Part shown: piece by piece, positions 1 to 4,313 of the stretch
Layout of the letters: each line of letters opens with the position of its first letter
How positions within the stretch are numbered: position 1 is the stretch's first letter
DNA from: an uncultured Clostridiaceae bacterium
GTDB taxonomy: Bacteria; Bacillota; Clostridia; Lachnospirales; Lachnospiraceae
Assembly: GCA_949948825.1 (NCBI GenBank)
Contig: CATLIJ010000140.1
Location: 1-6,753, forward strand
DNA: 6,753 nucleotides
Reading direction: 5' to 3'
Program-made: the position numbers and the translations under genes
Notes under the pieces: generated by a model
What the model saw: only the letters and a program-made list of their open reading frames with translations
What the model was told of the DNA's origin: nothing
The model's database searches: none

Positions 1-474
1 ATCTACCCGCCCCAGGTTAATACTCACATTTCTTCCCATGTTGCGCTGCACAATGCCTGTGACCACATCCTTTTCTTTCTGGTACCATTCATTAAACTGT
101 ATGCTCCGCTCTTCCTCGCGGATCTTCTGTAAAATCACATTTTTCGCATTCTGTGTGGCAATCCGGCCAAAGGATTTGGATTCAATGGGTACATGGACCA
201 CATCTCCCAAAGCATACTTGGGGCTTTTCATACGGGCTTCCACAAGACTTATCTGAAGCACCGGGTCCTCCACCTCCTCCACCACTTCCTTATCTGCAAA
301 AACAGCAAAATCTCCGGTCTCCGGATTAATATTCACCCTTACATTATCTGCCTTGCCAAAGTGGTTTTTGCATGCAGTGATCAGAGAATTCTCAATCGCC
401 TCCAGCAGAGTCGCCTTGCTGATGTTCTTCTCCTTCTCCAGCAGGTCCAGCGCCTCAATCAATTCCTTGTTCAT
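1..474 (-). CDS. nusA: Transcription termination/antitermination factor NusA, N-terminal part (runs off the left edge)
   Basis: NusA binds RNA polymerase and nascent RNA in the cytoplasm and modulates pausing, termination and antitermination. The 158 visible codons start at the ATG at 474-472. A perfect AGGAGG (complement of 483-488) lies 8 nt upstream, which fixes the start. The protein begins MNKELIEALDLLEKEKNISK and continues with the family's N-terminal polymerase-binding domain: VRVNINPETG at about residues 45-54, the conserved FGRIATQNAKNVI at about 102-114, and a helix rich in charged residues. The start of the S1 RNA-binding domain follows from about residue 138 (VTGIVQRNMGRNVSINLG). 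The rest of S1 and the KH domains lie outside the window. The gene sits 31 bp after rimP on the same strand, the usual Firmicute order, so it is almost certainly cotranscribed from the promoter upstream of rimP. Confidence 0.97.
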   Translation of the reverse strand, partial: MNKELIEALDLLEKEKNISKATLLEAIENSLITACKNHFGKADNVRVNINPETGDFAVFADKEVVEEVEDPVLQISLVEARMKSPKYALGDVVHVPIESKSFGRIATQNAKNVILQKIREEERSIQFNEWYQKEKDVVTGIVQRNMGRNVSINLGRVD

Positions 475-505
475 GATTTGTTCCTCCTAAGATCCTTTCC
501 TTTTT

Positions 506-973
506 CTAAAAGTCAAATGCCAGCCGGATCAATGCAATCTCCGAACGGGTAAATACTTCCTCTCTGCTGTCCTCTGTCTCTATAGTCACCGTCTCTTTGT
601 CATAGGCTTTCAAAATGCCTGTGTATTCCTTCTGTCCTTCTCTCGGCTTATACAGCCGCACCTCTACCTCTTCTCCTAGGCTCCGCTCAAAATCCTTCTC
701 TTTCTTAAGGGGTCTTCCCAGTCCCGGAGAGCTGACCTCCAGAGTATAGCTGTCCTCAATAAAATCCTCCTGATCCAGCCAGTCGCTTAAAGCCCTGCTG
801 ACTGTCTCACAGTCATCCACGGTAATGCCGCCTTCCTTGTCAATATAAGCACGCAGGTACCAGTTCCCTGCCTCCTTTACATATTCCACATCCACCAGTT
901 CAAATCTCTGCTGCTCCAGAAAGGGAATCAGAAAGCTCTCTGTCCTGGATTCGTATTCTTCTCTTCTCGCCAT
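506..973 (-). CDS. rimP: Ribosome maturation factor RimP (YlxS/YhbC family)
   Basis: RimP is a cytoplasmic assembly factor needed for maturation of the 30S ribosomal subunit. The 155-residue product is full length for the family. It shows the N-terminal domain with ELVDVEYVKEAGNWYLRAYI at residues 25-44, the characteristic GGITVDDCETVSRALSDWLD at 48-67 and the signature LEVSSPGLGRPLKKEKDF at 78-95. These are followed by the C-terminal Sm-like barrel (about 98-155). The ATG at 973-971 is preceded by GAGGTGA a few bases upstream. The gene is first in the operon with nusA. Upstream lie a near-consensus promoter (1150-1178) and a hairpin (1096-1117) in a leader of about 170 nt, so control of transcription through the leader is plausible. 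Nothing in the protein looks unusual. Confidence 0.97.
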   Translation of the reverse strand: MARREEYESRTESFLIPFLEQQRFELVDVEYVKEAGNWYLRAYIDKEGGITVDDCETVSRALSDWLDQEDFIEDSYTLEVSSPGLGRPLKKEKDFERSLGEEVEVRLYKPREGQKEYTGILKAYDKETVTIETEDSREEVFTRSEIALIRLAFDF

Positions 974-1095
974 ATCATCACCTCGCTTTTCGCCTGTGGG
1001 ATATTCCCAAAGCTTTGCTGCAATTCACGGGGGCATCTTCCTGCCCGCCTATAACGCACAAAAAGCCGGGAATCCGCTCCTTATGCCAAAAAGTA

Positions 1096-1117
1096 AGAGT
1101 GGACGTAAGCCCACTCT
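1096..1117 (-). promoter_or_regulatory. Leader hairpin in the rimP 5' UTR, possible attenuator
   Basis: On the minus strand AGAGTGG and CCACTCT form a perfect 7-bp stem around an 8-nt loop. A G·U pair and a C-G pair inside the loop could lengthen it, and GTA/TAC outside it could pair across a bulged U. The sequence after the hairpin is TACTTTTTGG, a short U-rich tract as in a weak intrinsic terminator. It lies about 26 nt downstream of the predicted rimP transcription start and about 120 nt before the rimP ATG. As I recall, similar GTGGG/CCCAC hairpins occur upstream of ylxS/rimP in other Firmicutes, but I could not check this. The structure is seen in the sequence; a regulatory role is inference. 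Confidence 0.55.
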
Positions 1118-1149
1118 ACAATTTGTCACTTTATCATGTTATCATATGC

Positions 1150-1178
1150 ATTATATCACCAGGAAATGCCAAATGCAA
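1150..1178 (-). promoter_or_regulatory. Sigma-A type promoter for rimP-nusA
   Basis: On the minus strand a TTGCAT -35 box (complement of 1173-1178) is separated by exactly 17 bp from a perfect TATAAT -10 box (complement of 1150-1155). This predicts a start near 1143 and a leader of about 170 nt before rimP. It is the best promoter match in the window, correctly oriented and placed for the rimP-nusA operon. Confidence 0.75.
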
Positions 1179-1355
1179 GAGGTTTCTCACTCTCAAAGTC
1201 AGTTTATTTTTTATCAATAGTTTTTTGATGTAATTCAATGATTTTTCATTTTTTTCTTAATTATTTTATTCTGTTTTGTATAAATTATCCTTAGCAACCA
1301 AATATAAACCTTATTATTAGGTAAAATGTCAATAGATTTTTTGCCTTTTTTTCAA

Positions 1356-1361
1356 TATAAT
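1356..1361 (+). promoter_or_regulatory. Candidate upstream -10 box (P1) for the YeiH-like transporter
   Basis: A perfect TATAAT lies in AT-rich DNA 125 bp before the transporter ATG. No good -35 hexamer is present at 16-18 bp; the nearest TTG (1341-1343) is too close. The call therefore rests on the -10 alone and on its position, with the Rex-like operator starting about 12 bp downstream. A start here would fall near 1368, directly before that operator. Confidence 0.35.
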
Positions 1362-1372
1362 GGTACGCAGAG

Positions 1373-1390
1373 TTGTCAATGTTTTAACAA
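1373..1390 (+). promoter_or_regulatory. Candidate Rex (NADH/NAD+-sensing repressor) operator
   Basis: The 18-bp sequence TTGTCAATGTTTTAACAA matches the Rex operator consensus known from Clostridia, TTGTTAA-N4-TTAACAA, at 13 of 14 specified positions; the one difference is C for T at position 5. It lies just downstream of the candidate P1 -10 box and about 72 bp before the P2 -10 box, where a bound repressor could block initiation or elongation. Rex binds when the NADH/NAD+ ratio is low and releases when NADH builds up. The match is seen directly; occupancy by Rex is inference, since no rex gene is in the window. Confidence 0.5.
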
Positions 1391-1427
1391 TCTTATGTTT
1401 GGGAACGGCCTTGGGAAGGTCGGAACT

Positions 1428-1445
1428 GTTACAGAATTTTGTAAC
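1428..1445 (+). promoter_or_regulatory. 18-bp palindrome overlapping the P2 -35 box, candidate second operator
   Basis: GTTACAGAATTTTGTAAC is an inverted repeat with 8 of 9 paired positions matching (GTTACA-N6-TGTAAC plus an inner AA/TT). It contains the proposed -35 hexamer TTGTAA at 1439-1444, the usual place for a repressor site. Its symmetry and arm length resemble sites for dimeric helix-turn-helix regulators such as the CRP/FNR family, but I cannot assign a regulator. Its centre lies 55 bp from the centre of the Rex-like site. Confidence 0.4.
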
Positions 1446-1467
1446 TGCATTGACCTCATACTATAAT
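1439..1467 (+). promoter_or_regulatory. Candidate proximal promoter (P2) for the YeiH-like transporter
   Basis: A TTGTAA -35 box (1439-1444) lies exactly 17 bp before a perfect TATAAT (1462-1467). Transcription would start near 1474, leaving a leader of only about 12 nt that consists almost entirely of the AGGAGG at 1476-1481. The leader is very short but workable. The promoter overlaps the palindrome at 1428-1445, which suggests repression. Confidence 0.5.
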
Positions 1468-1485
1468 TATATTTTAGGAGGTACT

Positions 1486-2883
1486 ATGAGTAAAAAAGCT
1501 ACAACCGTCAATCCGGCACCTGTGAATGATGATGTGGTAGTTGCTGACAAGTTCCAGATGTCAGACATGCTGCACAAGGAAGACTGGCTGTCCATCTGGG
1601 GGGCATTCATCATCATCGCCATCGCGTCCATCGGAGTCATCAGCGGCGCCTTTGCCTTTAAAGCAGGCACCTTTGGAAAATGGGGCGATGCAAAGAATGG
1701 CTCTGTCCTCAAATTCTTTAATGGCAGCGAAGCCTGCATCACTACCTGGGCAGGTATTTTGCTGACCCTGGCAGCCCTGATTGTCATTTTTGCCATCTCC
1801 AATCATCTGATGGGCAAAAACATTACCAAATATGCGGTTGCATTTCTGGCATTGTTTGCGCTGACCTGCGTGGTGCGTCTCATCTCTTCCCAGGTCACAT
1901 TCAGCAAATACCTGGAATATGCATTCTGGGCCCTGATCCTGGGACTGGTAATCTCTAACCTTTTAAAGGTGCCGGAGTGGTTAAAACCAGCCATCCAGAC
2001 AGAATTTTACATAAAGACCGGCCTGGTGCTCATGGGCGCTTCTGTGCTCTTTTCCAACATTCAGAAATTCGGTCTTTACGGACTGGGCATCGCCTGGGCA
2101 GTTACTCCTGTAGTTATTATTTTCATGTGGATTTTAGGCACCAAATATCTGAAAATGGAAAACAAGCGCATGGTTATGACCATTGCCGCCGCCACCTCAG
2201 TCTGCGGTACCTCTGCTGCCATTGCCACTGCCGCTGCCTGCAAGGCAAAAAAGACGGACCTTACCTTTGCCGTAGGCATTTCCCTGATTTTCACTGTGCT
2301 GATGATGGTGGGTATGCCGCTGTTCTGTAAGGTAGTTGCCATTGATCCTTTAGTAGGAGGCGCATGGATCGGCGGTACAGTTGACTCCACGGGCGCTGTG
2401 GTTCTGGCAGGAAATGCCATGGGTGAGCTGGCCGGACAGGTGGCTGCCCTGGTAAAGATGATCCAGAACATTCTGATTGGCTTTGTGGCCTTTGCTGTTG
2501 CTGTGTTCTTCACAACCAAGGTGGACAAGAGCGCTGACCAGACTGTGGGAGCCTCCGAGATCTGGCATCGTTTCCCCAAGTTTATCCTTGGATTTTTAGG
2601 TGCTTCCCTGTTCTTCTCCTTTGTGTTCCAGAACACCATCGGCGTGGAAGCCACTGCAAAGATCCTTTCTGATATCAAAGAGTTTCAGACCTGGTGCTTT
2701 GCCCTTGCCTTTACCTGCATTGGCCTTGAGACCAACTTTAAGGAGATGGCAGAACAGTTCCAGGGCGGCAAGCCTTTTGTCCTTTACATCGTTGGACAGG
2801 TGTTTAACCTGGTTCTGACCTTTGTAGTGGCATGGCTTTTGCTGTCCGGACGGATTTTCCCCATCCCGAACATTACGGTATAA
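1486..2883 (+). CDS. YeiH/UPF0324-family membrane transporter ('putative sulfate exporter')
   Basis: This is an integral membrane protein of 465 residues with about ten or eleven hydrophobic segments, belonging to the YeiH family (Cons_hypoth698). Family members are annotated as sulfate/anion exporters on limited evidence, so the substrate is uncertain. Family marks are EFYIKTGLVLMGA (173-185), SVCGTSAAIATAAACKAK (238-255), GGAWIGGTVDSTGAVVLAG (291-309), KMIQNILIG (324-332) and CIGLETNFKEM (411-421). The protein is longer than the roughly 350-residue E. coli YeiH because of an N-terminal region with extra hydrophobic segments at about 34-60 and 87-108. I chose the ATG at 1486 because AGGAGG sits at 1476-1481. 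The frame stays open back to an ATG at 1360, but those 42 extra codons cover a promoter and two palindromes. A small membrane protein follows 94 bp downstream. Candidate operators upstream suggest redox control. Confidence 0.9.
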   Translation: MSKKATTVNPAPVNDDVVVADKFQMSDMLHKEDWLSIWGAFIIIAIASIGVISGAFAFKAGTFGKWGDAKNGSVLKFFNGSEACITTWAGILLTLAALIVIFAISNHLMGKNITKYAVAFLALFALTCVVRLISSQVTFSKYLEYAFWALILGLVISNLLKVPEWLKPAIQTEFYIKTGLVLMGASVLFSNIQKFGLYGLGIAWAVTPVVIIFMWILGTKYLKMENKRMVMTIAAATSVCGTSAAIATAAACKAKKTDLTFAVGISLIFTVLMMVGMPLFCKVVAIDPLVGGAWIGGTVDSTGAVVLAGNAMGELAGQVAALVKMIQNILIGFVAFAVAVFFTTKVDKSADQTVGASEIWHRFPKFILGFLGASLFFSFVFQNTIGVEATAKILSDIKEFQTWCFALAFTCIGLETNFKEMAEQFQGGKPFVLYIVGQVFNLVLTFVVAWLLLSGRIFPIPNITV

Positions 2884-2916
2884 ATCCCCAAAGACCGGTG
2901 AGGCAGGCACATTGCC

Positions 2917-2959
2917 AAAAGGGATTTTAAAGTTTGAAAAGGGATTTTAAAAAGGGATT
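2917..2959 (+). repeat. Short tandem direct repeat between the transporter and the small membrane gene
   Basis: AAAAGGGATTTTAAA occurs at 2917-2931 and again at 2937-2951, a 20-bp period. A third partial copy, AAAGGGATT, follows at 2951-2959. The tract ends just before the GGAAGG ribosome binding site of the next gene. It may be replication slippage; no function is evident. Confidence 0.6.
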
Positions 2960-2977
2960 CGGAAGGGAAATTATAAT

Positions 2978-3292
2978 ATGAAGAAAAAAGAATTGAAACC
3001 AGCCGCGCCCTGGACCCCCATGCGTATCGTGTGTACCGCAGGCATTCTGATATTTCTAGCTGCCATTGGAATTGCGGTCTATATGATGATGAACAATATG
3101 GGGCAGGCGCCGGGAATTGACTTTGGGCCAGGACAATATTATTACACCGATATCCCTGGCTGGCAGAAATATTTTCTGCCAGACCATTATGACAATCCGG
3201 TGCCCTTAAGCGTTCTGATTGTCCTGTTCTTTGCCTGGGGCTTTCTGATGTACCGGCTGTGGGCATACCTGGACCGGAAGTTGAACCCATAA
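2978..3292 (+). CDS. Small two-helix membrane protein of unknown function
   Basis: I do not recognise this family. The 104-residue product has a basic N-terminus (MKKKELK), a first hydrophobic helix at about 16-38, and a polar loop of about 37 residues rich in Gly, Tyr, Pro and Asp (GIDFGPGQYYYTDIPGW at 46-62). A second helix at about 76-96 is followed by a basic tail (RLWAYLDRKLNP). By the positive-inside rule both ends should be cytoplasmic and the loop outside. GGAAGG at 2961-2966 lies 11 bp before the ATG, a usable but not strong ribosome binding site. The gene follows the YeiH-like transporter by 94 bp on the same strand with no clear terminator between them, so an operon and a partner or accessory role are likely, by inference only. 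It ends at the convergent repeat region. Confidence 0.72.
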   Translation: MKKKELKPAAPWTPMRIVCTAGILIFLAAIGIAVYMMMNNMGQAPGIDFGPGQYYYTDIPGWQKYFLPDHYDNPVPLSVLIVLFFAWGFLMYRLWAYLDRKLNP

Positions 3293-3351
3293 GTCAAATG
3301 AGGAAAAAATCATCCTGAAGCAGCAGCCATTCAGACGGGACATCATCTGAC

Positions 3352-3399
3352 CCTCTGAGATAGAAGCCTCTGATGATATAAAAGCCTCTGATATAGAAG
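3352..3399. repeat. Three tandem copies of a CCTCTGA...GAAG unit
   Basis: CCTCTGAGATAGAAG (3352-3366), CCTCTGATGATATAAAAG (3367-3384) and CCTCTGATATAGAAG (3385-3399) form a short degenerate tandem array. It lies between the convergent stops of the small membrane gene and ktrA. No function is evident. Confidence 0.65.
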
Positions 3400-3405
3400 C
3401 ATTTC

Positions 3406-3474
3406 ACAGAAAAACCAGCAGGAAGCCGGGACAGTGCTTTTCCTTTCGTCCCAAATCCATGCCGGTTTTTCTGT
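3406..3474. repeat. 11-bp perfect inverted repeat in the convergent intergenic region
   Basis: ACAGAAAAACC (3406-3416) and GGTTTTTCTGT (3464-3474) are exact inverted copies 47 bp apart. A smaller GGGAC/GTCCC pair (3428-3432, 3448-3452) lies inside. A transcript of either strand could fold here, so a bidirectional transcript end is possible. The stem is AT-rich and the loop long, however, so I do not call it an intrinsic terminator. Confidence 0.4.
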
Positions 3475-3562
3475 CTGATTTTTTCTTTCCGGTTTTTCTG
3501 TCCGGTTTTTTCTGTCTGATTTTCTCTTTCCGGTTTTTTCCAGCCTTTCTTTCCGGTTTTTC
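3462..3562. repeat. CCGGTTTTT-type minisatellite behind ktrA
   Basis: Five units, each starting CCGGTTTTT, begin at 3462, 3489, 3502, 3530 and 3553. Three of them continue CTGT or TCTGT; the units at 3462 and 3502 share the longer form ending CTGTCTGATTTT. Unit lengths vary (27, 13, 28, 23 and about 11 bp), as expected for repeated slippage. The array is strongly biased, with almost only pyrimidines on the plus strand. It begins within a few bases of the ktrA stop codon. Confidence 0.75.
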
Positions 3563-4216
3563 TCACCGCAATTCCTTCAAAATCTTATCCACATCCTCAT
3601 TCTTTCCAATAACCATCAAATGTTCATCCTCCCGGATTACATAGTCTGCTGCTGGCATCAGCTTGGCCCGCTCCCCCTCCTTTGTGGCAAGAATGCTGAT
3701 ATGGTACTTATTCCGGATGCTTAAGTCAATAATGCTCTTTCCCACCCATTCCGGCAGAGGCGGAATCTCATAAATCGAAAATTCCTCTGTCAGTTCAATA
3801 TAATCAAACACATGGTTAGCGCTGTAACGCACTGCCATCTTTTCCGCAATATCCCGGTCCGGATAAATCACCTCGTCCGCCCCATTGCGCAGCAGAAATT
3901 TGGCATGAATATCCCGGTTTGCCTTGCTGACCACATACCTTCCGCCCATTTCCTTTACCATGCTGGTAATCTCAAGACTGCTCTGGAAATTGGTTCCTAT
4001 GCAGATAAAGCAAATGTCAAAATTATCAACCCCCAGGCTCCTTAATACTGCCTCATTGGTGCAGTCCCCGATTTTTGCGCTGACCACATAATCCAGCATA
4101 TCCTCCAAAGTCTCCTCATTCTCATCCACTGCCATGATCTGGTTGCCCAGCTTGGCAAGATTTATGCAAAGATGGCGGCCAAACCGCCCCATTCCTATAA
4201 TTAAAATTGATTTCAT
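3563..4216 (-). CDS. ktrA: KtrA/TrkA-type potassium uptake regulatory subunit (RCK protein)
   Basis: This is the cytoplasmic gating-ring subunit of a Ktr/Trk potassium uptake system; it binds nucleotides and opens or closes the KtrB pore. The 217 residues are the normal length for a single-RCK KtrA (full TrkA is about double). The N-terminal Rossmann fold (RCK_N, about 1-120) has the GMGRFG loop at 8-13 and an acidic residue at the end of the second strand (D31). It also has IGDCTNE at 49-55 and NGADEVIYPDRDIA at 111-124. The C-terminal RCK_C domain follows at about 138-217. The ATG at 4216-4214 has AAGGAGA about 10 nt upstream. The gene follows ktrB by 96 bp on the same strand. Its GCGGTGA end also contains a GTG that could start a short downstream frame reading through the repeat array. 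Confidence 0.94.
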   Translation of the reverse strand: MKSILIIGMGRFGRHLCINLAKLGNQIMAVDENEETLEDMLDYVVSAKIGDCTNEAVLRSLGVDNFDICFICIGTNFQSSLEITSMVKEMGGRYVVSKANRDIHAKFLLRNGADEVIYPDRDIAEKMAVRYSANHVFDYIELTEEFSIYEIPPLPEWVGKSIIDLSIRNKYHISILATKEGERAKLMPAADYVIREDEHLMVIGKNEDVDKILKELR

Positions 4217-4299
4217 ATGTTTTCTTCTCCTTTTTTATAAACCTGCCAGTTCAGGAAACGGTTTTGTTCTGTCAGGATGGTTCTCTTTTTCCGCCGTCT

Positions 4300-4313
4300 G
4301 AATGGCGCCATTC
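4300..4313. repeat. 14-bp perfect palindrome at the 3' end of ktrB
   Basis: GAATGGCGCCATTC reads the same on both strands and touches the first base position of the ktrB stop codon triplet (4313-4315). As RNA it could form a 5-bp stem with a GCGC loop. It may be a protein site, a weak processing hairpin in the ktrB-ktrA transcript, or chance. Confidence 0.45.

Noticed and set aside
38..552. Plus-strand frames over nusA and the end of rimP
   Set aside because: They are antisense to two well-conserved genes with clear starts, and have no ribosome binding sites or recognisable domains.
996..1233. Two overlapping short plus-strand frames in the rimP upstream region
   Set aside because: They cover the rimP leader and promoter on the opposite strand, lack ribosome binding sites and show no protein-like features.
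1360..1485. 42-codon N-terminal extension of the YeiH-like gene from an upstream ATG
   Set aside because: The ATG overlaps a TATAAT box and has no ribosome binding site, while the ATG at 1486 has AGGAGG. The extension region is occupied by promoter and palindrome signals.
2076..2678. 200-residue minus-strand frame opposite the YeiH-like gene
   Set aside because: It is a shadow of the transporter, with Ala/Thr/Met-rich composition typical of the complement of a hydrophobic coding sequence. It has no ribosome binding site or neighbours on that strand.
2784..3290. 168-residue minus-strand frame spanning the end of the transporter and the small membrane gene
   Set aside because: It lies opposite two better-supported genes and crosses their intergenic repeat. 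The composition is unlike a protein family.
3417..3452. Intrinsic terminator for ktrA or the small membrane gene
   Set aside because: The GGGAC/GTCCC stem is only 5 bp and is not followed by a clean T run on either strand.
3294..3566. 90-residue Lys-rich minus-strand frame as an ordinary gene
   Set aside because: It consists largely of two tandem repeat tracts and has no family resemblance. It is kept only as a finding because of the GTGA overlap and the AAGGA upstream.
4217..4299. Separate promoter for ktrA between ktrB and ktrA
   Set aside because: A TATAAA-like box exists on the minus strand, but no -35 hexamer matches at a proper distance.
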